A DNA stretch of 64,000 nt from Roseisalinus antarcticus (GTDB taxonomy: Bacteria; Pseudomonadota; Alphaproteobacteria; Rhodobacterales; Rhodobacteraceae), in assembly GCF_900172355.1 (NCBI RefSeq), contig NZ_FWFZ01000006.1, positions 1 to 64,000 on the forward strand, given 5' to 3'. The stretch's first letter is position 1. Each line of letters starts with the position of its first letter. The notes below the pieces were generated by a model. That model was not told the DNA's origin. It worked only from the letters and a program-made list of their open reading frames with translations, and made no database searches. This document shows positions 47,835-57,355 of the stretch, piece by piece. A program made the position numbers and the translations under genes.

Positions 47835-50453
47835 TCAGGTGCCCGAAGCGGCCTGCTGGGGCTTGAAGCGGGTCTGCGGCGAGACCTGGAACCTGCCGTT
47901 GCGCACTTTCTGGATGCGGCCCTGGCGCAGCAGGGTGCCAAAGGCGCGCAGCCCGTCCTCGCGGCTGAAGGCCTGGGGCAGGATCGACTGCACCATCTTC
48001 ATGATCTGCGGGCGCGAGACGTCGCCCTCGTGTTCGACGAAGGCGGCATAGGCGGCCGCCGCTTCGAGCATGTCGCTCAGGCCCACGGCGCCGGTGTCGG
48101 CGGCGAACCGGGCGAAACGCTCCGAAAGGTCGGTCTCGTTTTCCTGCCGCGGCTCGGCGGCGCCGGTCTGGACGCGGCGCGGCATGACGGGCCGGACCGG
48201 CGTGCTTTCACGGGCGGTCTCGGCAGGCGGCACATCGACCCTTTGCGAGGCCACCAGCTTGAGTGGCGCGGGACGCGGCCGGTCGGAGCGGACCACGGGC
48301 CGCGCGGTCCGCCGGGGGCGCACGACCTGCTCCAGATCCTCGCGGAACATGTTCTCCTCATCCTCGGTGCCGTCGTCCTCGCCCAGCTGGCGGGCCGCCT
48401 CGGTCGCGGCGACCGCGGCCTTGAGGTGGGCGATCGCCTCGCGGCGGCGGTTGCCCTCGGGCTCCTGCAACTGGGCGTCGGTCTCGGTAAGGATGCGCGA
48501 CATCCCGGCCTCGTCCGCCTCGGGCGCGCCGGCGAGCAGGGCGGCGCGGTTGCGGCGGCGTATGGCGGGATCGTCCTCGGCGTGGGCCTCCTCTGCGGCG
48601 TCCGCCCCCGCTTCGGGCCGGGTGGCCTCGGCGACCCGGGCCTCGTCCTCGTCGTCGTCATCGATCGTGGCGGCCCCCGCACCCGTGGCGCCGTCGGCGG
48701 TGTTCAGGCGCTCGACCTCGGCCAACTCCTCCATCAGGTCGGCCTCGTCATCCTCCGACAGGGTGGACCCGGGTGCGTCCTGCTCCTGGCCGGCGACAAC
48801 ATGGTCTTCGAGGTCGTCGATCCCGTCGAGCCGGGCGAGATCGGTCTGGTCGGCCTCGTCGTCCGTCTCCAGCAGCGGCTCGGCCACGTCGGTGGTCCCT
48901 AGCTCTTGTGCGTCCTGTTCTGCCTCGGCGGCCTGCTGCGCTTCGAACTCGCTGCGCTTCATCCGCACGACGCGGGCCCGGATCGGGGCGGCCGAGGACG
49001 ATTCCTCGGGCGTTTCCTGCGCTTCGGGCTCGGCCGGGGCGGTGTCGGCGGTCCCGGATGCCTCTTCGGCGTGATCGTCCTCCGCGGCGGTTGCCGGCTC
49101 TTCGGACAGCATGTCGTTCTGGGCCAGGATCGAGTCCAGCACAGCGTTGCGGGGCATCTCCGCCGCGGGCGGTGCGTTGTCCTCGTCCTCGTCGTCGTCG
49201 ATATCCGCCGCGGCGGGGGCGTTGCGGCCGACGACCGCACGGATTCGGGCCAGTTTCGAGGCCACGGAGTCGTGTTCGTCCTCGGCCGTGGGCATTGGCA
49301 TGACGGAGGCTGCGGCCTCCTTCGCAGGTTCGGCCGGCTCGGCGGGCTGGTCGGTCGCTTCCTCGCGGGTGGGCTCGTCCCGAGCGGCAGCCTCTTCACG
49401 GGCCGCGGCCCGTTGGGCCCGGCGCAGGCGGCGGCGCTCGCGCCGCTCGGCGAGGGACAGTTCGGACCAGGGCCGCTTGTCGGCCTCGGCAGCGGCGCTC
49501 TCCGCCGCTCCGGCCTCGGTTGTCCCGGCAGCCGTCTCGTCCTCGTCCTGATCGGCAGCGGTCTGAGCGTACTCTGCCTCGGTGGCATCCGCGCCGGTTT
49601 CGTCGGTGTCGCCGGTGTCGTCCGACAAGGCCGGATCCTCGGCATCGGAGCCGCCAAGGGCCTCGTCGACCTCGTCCGCAGGCTCCGTCTCGGCGGCTTC
49701 CTTCGGTGCTTCCTCGGCGACCACGGACTCGTCCGCCTCGGCAGTCTCCCGCGGGGCGGCGTCTTCCGCAGCCTCGCTCTCGGTGACCTCGGCTGCTTGC
49801 TCGGGTTCGGGCTGTTCCGCGATCTCGGTGTCGTCAGCTTCCGCAGGTGCGGTGTCCTCGGATGTCTCGGGCGCGGTCTGGGTCTCGGTTTCGGTCGCGT
49901 CGGCAGGCTCGTCGGCCTCGTCGGTTTCCGTGGGCCTGTCGTCCTCTGCGGATTCCGCCTCGGCCTCGGCGCCGGGCATGGCGGCGGCGATTGCGGAGGC
50001 CATGGCCTCGGTGTCGGGATCCGTGCCGTCCGCGTCGGCCTCGGCCGAGGGGTCAGCGGTCCCGTCAGCCTCTGCCCCGGGTGCGGTGGGGACCGGGGTG
50101 GAGGCGACATCCTCGTCCTGCGCTTCCGGCGATTGCGGTGCGGCAGGGGATAGGGGGCTTTCGGCCGTGGCGGTGCCGGTGGCCCCGGTGGCGGCAAGGG
50201 CTGCCGGGCGCAGGACGTATCCGCCCCGCTCCATCCGCGCTTCGACGCGCCGCTCTATGTCGCGCTCGGCGATCCGGGCGAGCATCTCGGGGTCGGGCGT
50301 CGGCGGTTCTGCCCCGAAGTAGCGATCGTCCGCGGCCAGATCCCGGAAATACTCCGCGATCGCCTTCATCGTGTCGAAGGCATCGTCGAATCCTTCCAGG
50401 GTGCACGAGAAGGTGCCGTATGAAACTGTAAGAATCTTACTCGGCTCAGCCAT
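47835..50453 (-). CDS. Very acidic, low-complexity 872-aa protein of unknown function
   Basis: 872 aa from ATG 50453; an in-frame ATG 8 codons earlier is an alternative. The N-terminal 90 residues look folded (ILTVSYGTFSCTLEGFDDAFDTMKAIAEYFRDLAADDRYFGAEPP, IAERDIERRVEARMERGGY). About 95-700 is dominated by Ala, Glu, Asp and Thr, with a basic patch LAERRERRRLRRAQRAAA near 350 and islands such as DSVASKLARIRAVVGRN and IRRRNRAALLAG. The last about 80 residues are again ordered (SDMLEAAAAYAAFVEHEGDVSRPQIMKMV; AFGTLLRQGRIQKVRNGRFQVS, winged-helix-like). No signal peptide or membrane helix. Similar acidic proteins with this N terminus seem to occur in roseobacters, but I know of no function. Divergent from thiN. 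Confidence 0.7.
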   Translation of the reverse strand: MAEPSKILTVSYGTFSCTLEGFDDAFDTMKAIAEYFRDLAADDRYFGAEPPTPDPEMLARIAERDIERRVEARMERGGYVLRPAALAATGATGTATAESPLSPAAPQSPEAQDEDVASTPVPTAPGAEADGTADPSAEADADGTDPDTEAMASAIAAAMPGAEAEAESAEDDRPTETDEADEPADATETETQTAPETSEDTAPAEADDTEIAEQPEPEQAAEVTESEAAEDAAPRETAEADESVVAEEAPKEAAETEPADEVDEALGGSDAEDPALSDDTGDTDETGADATEAEYAQTAADQDEDETAAGTTEAGAAESAAAEADKRPWSELSLAERRERRRLRRAQRAAAREEAAARDEPTREEATDQPAEPAEPAKEAAASVMPMPTAEDEHDSVASKLARIRAVVGRNAPAAADIDDDEDEDNAPPAAEMPRNAVLDSILAQNDMLSEEPATAAEDDHAEEASGTADTAPAEPEAQETPEESSSAAPIRARVVRMKRSEFEAQQAAEAEQDAQELGTTDVAEPLLETDDEADQTDLARLDGIDDLEDHVVAGQEQDAPGSTLSEDDEADLMEELAEVERLNTADGATGAGAATIDDDDEDEARVAEATRPEAGADAAEEAHAEDDPAIRRRNRAALLAGAPEADEAGMSRILTETDAQLQEPEGNRRREAIAHLKAAVAATEAARQLGEDDGTEDEENMFREDLEQVVRPRRTARPVVRSDRPRPAPLKLVASQRVDVPPAETARESTPVRPVMPRRVQTGAAEPRQENETDLSERFARFAADTGAVGLSDMLEAAAAYAAFVEHEGDVSRPQIMKMVQSILPQAFSREDGLRAFGTLLRQGRIQKVRNGRFQVSPQTRFKPQQAASGT

Positions 50454-50593
50454 TCTGGTACTCGCTTTCTCTCTCACCCAGCGACACTCTGTCTAACATG
50501 AACTGGTTCCAAATACGGAACAGGATGAAGTTTAAGGCGGGATTATTTCGTGACCACATTGAGGAATGTTGCCCCAATTGGAGTAAATTTGCA

Positions 50594-51271
50594 GTGAATG
50601 GCGCGATTGTTCTGTCAGATGCGCCGGTGACGCTGATCGGCGGGGGCGTGACCGGGCCGGAGGATCTTGCGCTGGCGCGGGCCCATGCACCGCGCCTTGT
50701 GGCGGCCGATGGCGGCGGGGACAGCGCCCTTGCGGCGGGCTGCCGACCCGAGGCCGTCATCGGCGACATGGATTCCCTGTCGCCCGCCGGCCGGGACGCG
50801 CTGGCGGAGGTGCTGCATCCGGTTTCCGAGCAGGAGACGACGGATTTCGACAAGGCCCTCTGCGCCATCGACGCGCCGCTGGTGCTGGCCGTGGGGATGA
50901 CGGGGGGGCGGATCGACCACGATCTCGCGGCGTTCAACGTGCTGGTGCGCCGGGCGGCGCGGCGCTGCGTGGTGATCGGTGCCGAGAGCCTGGTGTTTCT
51001 CGCCCCGCCGGTGCTGGAACTGGACGTGCCGGTGGGCTCTCTGGTGTCGCTCTTTCCCATGGGGCCGGTGACGGGGCGCTCGGAGGGGCTGGAATGGCCG
51101 ATCGACGGGCTGGGCTTCGCCCCCTGGGGGCGGAGCGGGACGTCGAACGCGGCCAGCGGTCCGGTGCGGCTGGAATTCTCGGATCCGCGGATGCTGGTCA
51201 TCCTGCCGCGGGAGGCGCTGGCCGACGTGGTGGAGGCGCTGGGGGCGCAGGGGAGCGGCTGGCCGGGGTGA
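50594..51271 (+). CDS. Thiamine pyrophosphokinase (thiamine diphosphokinase)
   Basis: 225 aa from GTG 50594, with GGAG 10 nt upstream, giving NGAIVLSDAPVTLIGGGV as in relatives. The in-frame ATG at 50498 adds 32 residues from AT-richer DNA that do not look like the family. It phosphorylates thiamine with ATP to thiamine diphosphate, the cofactor needed by IolD and other enzymes. Motifs: LVAADGGGDSAL, AVIGDMDSLSP and TTDFDKAL (substrate and Mg-binding acidic residues), TGGRIDHDLA. The C-terminal beta-sandwich is present. Divergent from the acidic protein gene. Confidence 0.88.
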   Translation: MNGAIVLSDAPVTLIGGGVTGPEDLALARAHAPRLVAADGGGDSALAAGCRPEAVIGDMDSLSPAGRDALAEVLHPVSEQETTDFDKALCAIDAPLVLAVGMTGGRIDHDLAAFNVLVRRAARRCVVIGAESLVFLAPPVLELDVPVGSLVSLFPMGPVTGRSEGLEWPIDGLGFAPWGRSGTSNAASGPVRLEFSDPRMLVILPREALADVVEALGAQGSGWPG

Positions 51272-51319
51272 CGCCCCGGCAGCGTCGGACCGGTTGGGGC
51301 GCGGACCGGGGCGGGGGTG

Positions 51320-52500
51320 TCAGGCGCGGGAGGCGATCTCTGTCCCCGCGGCATGGGCGGAGGCCCAGGCCCATTGGAAGTTGTAGCCCCCCAGCCAGCC
51401 GGTCACGTCCACGCATTCGCCGATGAAGAACAGCCCCGGCAGGGCCTTGGCCTCCATCGTCCGGGAGGAGAGGGCCCCGGTCGACACGCCGCCCAGGGTG
51501 ACCTCGGCGGTGCGATAGCCCTCGGTCCCCGAGGGGCGCAGGGTCCAGCGGTGCAGGTGCTCGGCGATGGCGTCGATCCGGGCGCTGGCCAGTTCGGCGA
51601 GCCGGGTGGTCGCGGGCAGGTCGGGGGCGAGGCTCTCGGCCAGGCGTTTGGGAAGCTGGCGGGTGAGCCAGGTGCCCAGCTGCGACTTTCCGGCCTGGCG
51701 CTTGGCCTCGGCGAGGGCCTGCGCCGCGTCGGTGCCGGGCAGAAGATCGAGCGTGATGTCCTGCCCCTCCTGCCAGTAGGAGGAGATCTGCAGCATCGCC
51801 GGGCCCGAGAGGCCGCGGTGGGTGAAGAGCATGGCCTCTTCGAAGGCGGTGCCGTTCGCCGCGGCCCGGACCGGCAGCGACAGGCCGGAAAGGGGCGCGA
51901 AGCGTCCGTCGGCGAACGTGAAGGGGACGAGGCCGGCCCGGGTCTCGGTCACCGGCAGGCCGAACTGGCCGGCGAGGGCATAGGCGCGGCCGGTGGCGCC
52001 CATCTTCGGGATCGACTTGCCGCCGGTCGCGACCACGAGATGGCGGGCAAGGACGGTCACCGGCTTGCCGTGGCGGGTCAGTTCCACCCGGTAGTGGGTT
52101 CCGTCATGGGCGACCGCGCCGACCTCGGTCTCGAGCCAGAGGTCGGCGTCCCGGGCGAGGCCCAGCAGCATCGCGATGATCTCGCGGGCCGAGCTGTCGC
52201 AGAAGAGCTGGCCGAGGGTCTTTTCGTGGTAGGCGATGCCGTGGCCCTCGACCAGCGCCAGGAAATCCTGCGGCGTGTAGCGGGCCAGGGCCGACTTGGC
52301 GAAATGCGGGTTTTCCGAGAGGAAGGCCCGGGCGGTGGTGCGCAGGTTGGTGAAGTTGCAGCGGCCGCCACCCGAGATCCGGACCTTTCGGCAGGCGCCT
52401 TCGCGTGGTCGACCACCAGCGTGCCCGGCCCCGCGTGGGCAGCGCAGAAGAGGCCGGCCGCGCCGGCGCCGAGGATGAGCGTGGTGACCTGCATCGCCAT
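51320..52500 (-). pseudogene. NAD(P)/FAD-dependent oxidoreductase (BaiN/HI0933 family) with one-base frameshift
   Basis: From ATG 52500 the frame reads AMQVTTLILGAGAAGLFCA (FAD-binding GxGxxG) to LVVDHAKAPAE. The family continuation VRISGGGRCNFTNLR appears only in the neighbouring frame, which runs to 51320 with LVVATGGKSIPKMGATG and FFIGECVDVTGWLGGYNFQWAWASA at the end. The junction is GAAAGG (TTT at 52386-52388 on the plus strand), where GAAAAGG would restore Glu-Lys-Val and a protein of 393 aa. Everything else is intact. Either a recent pseudogene or a homopolymer sequencing error. The family comprises flavoproteins of poorly known function, some reducing bile-acid-like or other substrates. 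Confidence 0.88.
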
Positions 52501-52634
52501 CAGGTGCCTTCATTCGGACCCGCGCACAAGGGGGCGGCGGGTCTGCCCTGGTGCAAAGGGGGGCGGATCTGGCCCCGCGTGTCGGGGCCGCGGGTCCGAC
52601 GTGGTCCGGCTGCGGCGCCTTTTGCGGCCGTGGG

Positions 52635-52668
52635 CGCCTCCGGCGGGAGTTTTCTGGCCAAGATGAAT
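52635..52668. repeat. Rhodobacteraceae-type interspersed hairpin element
   Basis: GGCGCCTCCGGCGGGAGTTT followed by TCTGGCCAAGATGAA resembles a short intergenic element common in Rhodobacteraceae genomes, a CGCC-TCC-GGCG stem followed by GGAGT and a T-run. It lies in the 289-bp gap between the flavoprotein gene and ftsW, which otherwise shows nothing I recognise. It may serve as a weak terminator. Identification is from memory of such sequences. Confidence 0.45.
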
Positions 52669-52789
52669 GGGGAGGGCCGGGGGTATGGCAGCGATTCGCT
52701 TTGGTCTGGCCTGACGGGGCGAAACAGGGTAGGCTGGCGGTCAGACCCGGGAATAACCCGGGCGGGCAGAGGCAATCGGCAGAGATCCC

Positions 52790-53956
52790 ATGACGGAAAT
52801 GGTGCATGGAACGATCCCCGTCGCGGCGGGCGATCCTGTTCTTCCGCGGTGGTGGCGGACAATCGACAAATGGACGATGTCCTGCATCCTGATCCTGTTC
52901 GGGATCGGGCTGCTGCTGGGCTTTGCCGCATCGCCGCCGCTGGCGGCGCGCAACAATCTCGCGCCGTTCTATTATGTCAGCAAGCAGTTCAGCTTCGGCA
53001 TGGTGGCGATCGCGGTCATGCTGGCCTTCTCGATGATGTCGCCGGTCATGGTCCGCCGGCTTGCGGTGGTCGGCTTCGTGCTGGCCTTCGTGGCGCTGGT
53101 CTTGTTGCCGGTGATCGGAACCGACCATGGCAAGGGCGCGGTGCGCTGGCATTCCATCGGCGGGTTTTCGTTTCAGCCGTCGGAATTCCTCAAGCCCGGG
53201 TTCGTGGTCGTCGCGGCCTGGTTCATGGCCGCGAGCCAGGAGCTGGGCGGGCCGCCGGGGCGCAGCTATTCGCTCGCGCTGACCATCGTGATCGTCGCCT
53301 TCCTCGCCATGCAGCCGGATTTCGGCCAGGCCTGTCTTGTGCTTTTTGCCTGGGGCGTGATGTATTTCGTCGCCGGCGCCCCGCTGGCCCTGCTTATGGG
53401 GCTGGCCGGCGCGGCGATCGGCGCGGGTGCCGTCGCCTATGACCAGTCCGAGCATTTCGCCCGCCGGATCGACGGGTTCCTGAGCCCCGATGTCGATCCG
53501 CGCACCCAGCTCGGCTATGCCTCCAACGCGATCCGGGAGGGCGGCTTTTTCGGCACCGGCGTGGGCGAGGGGACGGTGAAGCTGTCGCTGCCCGATGCGC
53601 ATACGGATTTCATCATCGCCGTCGCGGCCGAGGAATACGGCCTGATCCTCGTGCTGATCATCATCGCGCTCTATGTCATGGTGGTCGTGCGCTCGCTCGC
53701 GCGGCTGATGCGGGAGCGCGATCCGTTCATCCGCTTTGCCGGCACAGGCCTTGCCTGCGTCTTCGGCGTGCAGGCGATGATCAACATGGGGGTTGCCGTG
53801 CGGCTGTTGCCGGCCAAGGGGATGACGCTGCCGTTCGTGTCCTACGGTGGCTCGTCCGTGATCGCCTCGGGGATTGCGGTGGGGATGCTTTTGGCGTTTA
53901 CGCGCACCCGCCCGCAGGGCGAGCTTGGGGACATTCTGATGCGAAAGGGCCGGTAG
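52790..53956 (+). CDS. ftsW: Peptidoglycan glycosyltransferase FtsW
   Basis: 388 aa. SEDS-family membrane protein with about ten helices, polymerising lipid II at the division site with its partner FtsI. Family marks: GKGAVRWHSIGGFSFQPSEFLKPGFVV, MQPDFGQACLV, the extracytoplasmic loop with RRIDGFLSPDVDPRTQLGYASNAIREGGFFGTGVGEG, DFIIAVAAEEYGL and RLLPAKGMTLPFVSYGGSS. In relatives murD and mraY stand just upstream; here the gap, thiN and the flavoprotein precede it, so the cluster is interrupted or rearranged. The murG ATG follows its stop directly. Confidence 0.94.
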   Translation: MTEMVHGTIPVAAGDPVLPRWWRTIDKWTMSCILILFGIGLLLGFAASPPLAARNNLAPFYYVSKQFSFGMVAIAVMLAFSMMSPVMVRRLAVVGFVLAFVALVLLPVIGTDHGKGAVRWHSIGGFSFQPSEFLKPGFVVVAAWFMAASQELGGPPGRSYSLALTIVIVAFLAMQPDFGQACLVLFAWGVMYFVAGAPLALLMGLAGAAIGAGAVAYDQSEHFARRIDGFLSPDVDPRTQLGYASNAIREGGFFGTGVGEGTVKLSLPDAHTDFIIAVAAEEYGLILVLIIIALYVMVVVRSLARLMRERDPFIRFAGTGLACVFGVQAMINMGVAVRLLPAKGMTLPFVSYGGSSVIASGIAVGMLLAFTRTRPQGELGDILMRKGR

Positions 53957-55054
53957 ATGGCGGCGCCTCTGTTGATCATCGCCGCGGGCGGCACCGGCGG
54001 GCACATGTTCCCCGCGCAGGCGCTGGCCGAGACGATGCTGGCACGAGGCTGGCGGGTGAAGCTGTCGACGGATGCGCGCGGGGCGCGCTATTCGGGCGGC
54101 TTTCCCGAGGCCGTGGCGCAGGAGGTGATCTCTTCGGCCACCTTCGCGCGGGGCGGGCCGCTGGCCAAGCTCTCGGTGCCGTTCCGGGTGCTGGGCGGCG
54201 CGATCTCGGCCCGGCGGTCCATGCGGCGGGACCGGCCGGCGGTCGTCGCAGGCTTCGGCGGCTATCCGACGATCCCCGCGCTGTCGGCGGCGCTGACCCT
54301 CGGCGTGCCGACCATGATCCACGAGCAGAACGGCGTGCTGGGCAAGGTCAACAAGCTCTTCGCCAAGCGGGTCACCAAGGTGGCCTGCGGCACCTGGCCC
54401 ACGGTCCTGCCCGAGGGGGTGGAGGCCGAGCATGTGGGCAACCCCGTGCGCTCGGCGATCCTGGACCGGGCGAGCGCCGGCTACATCGCGCCCGGCGACT
54501 ACCCGATGTCAGTGCTGGTGATCGGCGGCTCGCAAGGCGCCCGGATCCTGAGCGACATCGTCCCGCCCGCGCTGTCGTCGCTGCCGCGCGAGATCCGCCG
54601 CCATGTCCGGGTCAGCCACCAGGCCCGCGAGGAAGACGTGGAGCGGGTGGCGAAATACTACTACGAGGAAGGCATCAACGCCGATGTGGAGACCTTCTTT
54701 ACCGACATCCCCGAGCGGATGACCGAGGCGCAACTGGTGATCGCGCGGGCCGGGGCCTCGACCATCGCCGATCTGTCGGTGATCGGCCGGCCGGCGATCC
54801 TGATCCCCTATCCCCATGCCGCCGAGGACCACCAGACCGCCAACGCCCGGGGGCTGGTGCAGGCGGGCGCCGCGATCCTGATCCCCGAGAGCCGGCTGGA
54901 GGTCGACGCCCTGGCCGAGCAGGTGGCGCTGATCCTGGGCGACCCGGACGGCGCCGCGCAGATGTCGCGGGCGGCCCAGGCCTTCGGCAAGCCGGACGCG
55001 ACAGAGCATCTGGCCGCCATCGTCGAGGGGCTGGCAGACGAGAGAGGACAGTAA
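53957..55054 (+). CDS. murG: UDP-N-acetylglucosamine:lipid I N-acetylglucosaminyltransferase
   Basis: 365 aa. ATG lies directly after the ftsW TAG. GT28 enzyme at the inner membrane that converts lipid I to lipid II. The first glycine loop [17 protein letters not shown], the [17 protein letters not shown] and [16 protein letters not shown] segments, the UDP-GlcNAc site [13 protein letters not shown] and [34 protein letters not shown] are all present. Full length. Confidence 0.96.
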   Translation: MAAPLLIIAAGGTGGHMFPAQALAETMLARGWRVKLSTDARGARYSGGFPEAVAQEVISSATFARGGPLAKLSVPFRVLGGAISARRSMRRDRPAVVAGFGGYPTIPALSAALTLGVPTMIHEQNGVLGKVNKLFAKRVTKVACGTWPTVLPEGVEAEHVGNPVRSAILDRASAGYIAPGDYPMSVLVIGGSQGARILSDIVPPALSSLPREIRRHVRVSHQAREEDVERVAKYYYEEGINADVETFFTDIPERMTEAQLVIARAGASTIADLSVIGRPAILIPYPHAAEDHQTANARGLVQAGAAILIPESRLEVDALAEQVALILGDPDGAAQMSRAAQAFGKPDATEHLAAIVEGLADERGQ

Positions 55055-55055
55055 C

Positions 55056-56471
55056 ATGGACGGAAGCCTGAAGATGAACGCAGCAACCAAGCTCCCCCTG
55101 GATGTGGGGCCGATCCATTTCGTGGGGATCGGCGGGATCGGCATGTCGGGGATCGCGGAGGTTCTGCTCAACCATGGCTATACCGTGCAGGGATCGGACC
55201 TGAAGGCCACGCCGATCACGGAACGGCTGAAAAGCCTCGGCGCCCTCGTCTTCGAGGGCCAGCGGCCCGAGAACCTCGAAGGGGCGGAGGTTGTCGTCAT
55301 CTCCTCGGCGATCAAGCCCGGCAACCCGGAGCTGGACGAGGCCCGGCGGCGCGGCCTGCCGGTGGTCCGGCGGGCCGAGATGCTGGCCGAGCTCATGAGG
55401 CTGAAATCCAACGTCGCGGTCGCGGGCACCCACGGCAAGACCACGACCACCACCATGGTCGCAGCCCTTCTGGATGCCGGCGGGTTCGACCCCACGGTCA
55501 TCAATGGCGGGATCATCCACAATTACGGCTCGAACGCCCGGGTGGGCGAAGGCGAGTGGATGGTGGTCGAGGCCGACGAAAGTGACGGCACCTTCAACCG
55601 CCTGCCCGCCACCATCGCCATCGTCACAAATATCGACCCCGAGCACATGGAGCACTGGGGCACCGAAGAGGCGCTGCACAAGGGGTTCGAGGATTTCGTG
55701 TCCAACATCCCGTTCTATGGCGTGGCGGTCTGCTGCACCGACCATCCCCAGGTGCAGAAGCTGGTCGCCCGGATCTCGGACCGGCGCGTGGTGACCTTCG
55801 GCTTCAACGCCCAGGCCGATGTGCGCGCCGTCAACCTGACCTATGCCGGCGGGGTCGCCCATTTCGATGTCGCCCTGCAGGCCGAGGGCCAGGTGATCGA
55901 GGGTTGCAGCCTGCCGATGCCCGGCGACCACAACGTCTCGAACGCGCTGTCGGCGGTGGCCGTGGCCCGGCACCTGGGGATGAAGCGCGACGAGATCCGC
56001 GCTGCGCTCGCGGCCTTCGGCGGGGTCAACCGGCGCTTCACCAAGGTGGGCGAGGTCAATGGCGTAACCATCATCGACGATTACGGCCACCACCCGGTGG
56101 AGATCGCGGCCGTGCTCAAGGCCGCCCGCCAGGCCAGCGACGGGCGCGTCATCGCGGTGCACCAGCCGCACCGCTACTCCCGCCTGCACTCCCTGTTCGA
56201 GGAGTTCTGCAACTGCTTCAACGAGGCCGACGTGGTCGGCATCGGCGCGGTCTATGCGGCGGGCGAGGCCCCGATCGAGGGCGCCTCGCGCGACGACCTG
56301 GTCGCCGGGCTGATCCGCGCGGGCCACCGCGACGCACGGGCGGTAGAGACCGAGGACGACCTGGAACGGCTGGTGCGCGAAGAGGCGGCCCCCGGCGACA
56401 TCGTCGTCTGCCTCGGCGCGGGCACGATCAGCGCCTGGGCCAACAACCTGCCCGCGCGGCTCGCCCGGTGA
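55056..56471 (+). CDS. murC: UDP-N-acetylmuramate-L-alanine ligase
   Basis: 471 aa. ATG 55056 (AGGACAG upstream); ATG 55074 is an alternative. It adds L-alanine to UDP-MurNAc. The Mur-ligase layout is clear: [16 protein letters not shown] (UDP-binding), [18 protein letters not shown] (ATP P-loop), [27 protein letters not shown], the central [33 protein letters not shown] and the C-terminal [14 protein letters not shown] and [16 protein letters not shown]. It lies 1 nt after murG. The stop overlaps the next small gene by 4 bp. Confidence 0.97.
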   Translation: MDGSLKMNAATKLPLDVGPIHFVGIGGIGMSGIAEVLLNHGYTVQGSDLKATPITERLKSLGALVFEGQRPENLEGAEVVVISSAIKPGNPELDEARRRGLPVVRRAEMLAELMRLKSNVAVAGTHGKTTTTTMVAALLDAGGFDPTVINGGIIHNYGSNARVGEGEWMVVEADESDGTFNRLPATIAIVTNIDPEHMEHWGTEEALHKGFEDFVSNIPFYGVAVCCTDHPQVQKLVARISDRRVVTFGFNAQADVRAVNLTYAGGVAHFDVALQAEGQVIEGCSLPMPGDHNVSNALSAVAVARHLGMKRDEIRAALAAFGGVNRRFTKVGEVNGVTIIDDYGHHPVEIAAVLKAARQASDGRVIAVHQPHRYSRLHSLFEEFCNCFNEADVVGIGAVYAAGEAPIEGASRDDLVAGLIRAGHRDARAVETEDDLERLVREEAAPGDIVVCLGAGTISAWANNLPARLAR

Positions 56472-56695
56472 GCTGGGCCGCGATCATCGCCGGGGCCGTG
56501 GCCCTGGCCCTCGCCGCGACCCTGTCGCGGCTGGTCGCGCGGCTGCTGGGGGCCTTCGCCCTGGCGGCGGGGGTGCTGCTGGCCCTGCACGCCCGCACCG
56601 ATCCGGCCGAGGCGGTGGCCGGCCTCGCGGCCCTGGGCGGCGCCTTCGCCCTGCGCCGGCCCCTGCGGCGGCTGCTGACCGGGGGGCTGGTGTGA
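56468..56695 (+). CDS. Hypothetical 75-aa membrane protein
   Basis: GTG 56468 overlaps the murC stop (GTGA). The sequence is almost wholly hydrophobic and Ala-rich: [39 protein letters not shown], then ADPAEAV-like and [14 protein letters not shown], giving two membrane helices and a basic end. No family recognised. Translational coupling to murC and position before two DUF2484 genes support reality. High Ala content could also arise from GC-rich DNA, so confidence is moderate. Downstream, 56696-56792 holds only a possible 34-codon frame that I do not call. Confidence 0.5.
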   Translation: MSWAAIIAGAVALALAATLSRLVARLLGAFALAAGVLLALHARTDPAEAVAGLAALGGAFALRRPLRRLLTGGLV

Positions 56696-56792
56696 CCGCC
56701 CCGGCCCGCCGTTGCCCCGGCCCCGGCGCGATGCCTGGCCCCCGCGCGATGCCCGGGACGGCCCGGCCCGTCGCCGGCGGAGGGCCCGGGAC

Positions 56793-57050
56793 ATGAGCGC
56801 CTCCGCCCTCGCCGGCATCCTCTGGGTGCTGGCCGCCACCGCGACCGCCTTCCTGCCGATGCGGCGGCAATACGTGCCGGGGCTGACCCTGCTGGCGCTG
56901 GCGCCGGTGCTGATCGGCTGGCTCACCTGGCAGCATGGCTGGTGGATAGGGGGCTTCGCGCTCTTCGCCTTCCTGTCGATGTTCCGCAACCCGCTGCGCT
57001 ACCTGATCCGCCGGGCGCTCGGCCTGACCGTGGAGGCGCCGCCGCAATGA
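56793..57050 (+). CDS. DUF2484 family membrane protein (first of two paralogues)
   Basis: 85 aa from ATG 56793 (GGAGGGCCC upstream). Helices: LAGILWVLAATATAFLP, then a basic turn (MRRQYVP), GLTLLALAPVLIGWLTWQHGWWIGGFALFAFLSMF and a basic tail (RNPLRYLIRRALG). This matches the short roseobacter DUF2484 proteins found between murC and murB. Its stop overlaps the next paralogue by 4 bp. Function unknown; the steady location suggests a link to envelope synthesis (inference). Confidence 0.78.
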   Translation: MSASALAGILWVLAATATAFLPMRRQYVPGLTLLALAPVLIGWLTWQHGWWIGGFALFAFLSMFRNPLRYLIRRALGLTVEAPPQ

Positions 57051-57304
57051 GCCTGTCGCTGATCCTCGCGTTCCTCTGGCTGGTCGCGGCCAACGTGCTG
57101 GCGATGATCCCGTCGCGCGACCACCACTGGCGCCGCGCCTACGTGCTGATCGCGCTTGGCATCCCGCTGCTGGGGTGGGTGACCTACGAGAACGGGCCCT
57201 GGATCGGCCTTCTGTGCCTGGCCGCGGGCGCGTCCGTCCTGCGCTGGCCGGTCTATCACCTCGGCCGCCGGATCAGGCGCCTGTTGGGCCGCGCCGACGC
57301 CTGA
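57047..57304 (+). CDS. DUF2484 family membrane protein (second paralogue)
   Basis: 85 aa, ATG overlapping the previous stop (ATGA). Same plan as its neighbour: ILAFLWLVAANVLAMIPSRDHHW, then AYVLIALGIPLLGWVTYENGPWIGLLCLAAGASVL, then RWPVYHLGRRIRRLLG. Shared positions (FLW/ILW...A..P, GW.T...G.WIG, RR.LG) show a tandem duplication followed by divergence. Probably cotranscribed with murC. Confidence 0.8.
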   Translation: MSLSLILAFLWLVAANVLAMIPSRDHHWRRAYVLIALGIPLLGWVTYENGPWIGLLCLAAGASVLRWPVYHLGRRIRRLLGRADA

Positions 57305-57355
57305 GCCTTGTCCCGCAGGGGCCGGACGTGCAGTCTGCGGGCGCGGGGGTGCGGT

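Noticed and set aside
50498-50593. N-terminal extension of the thiamine pyrophosphokinase from ATG 50498
   Set aside because: The added 32 residues come from AT-richer intergenic-like DNA, and the family starts at the GTG with its own GGAG site.
52501-54433. Minus-strand extension that would make the flavoprotein 1037 aa
   Set aside because: The extra part lies opposite ftsW and murG, is His/Arg/Asp-rich and lacks motifs. The true N terminus is in another frame (MAMQVTTLILGAG), which reveals the frameshift.
56692-56792. Possible 34-codon gene between the 75-aa protein and the first DUF2484 gene
   Set aside because: Start and stop overlap the neighbours neatly, but the product is Pro/Gly/Arg low-complexity with no other support.
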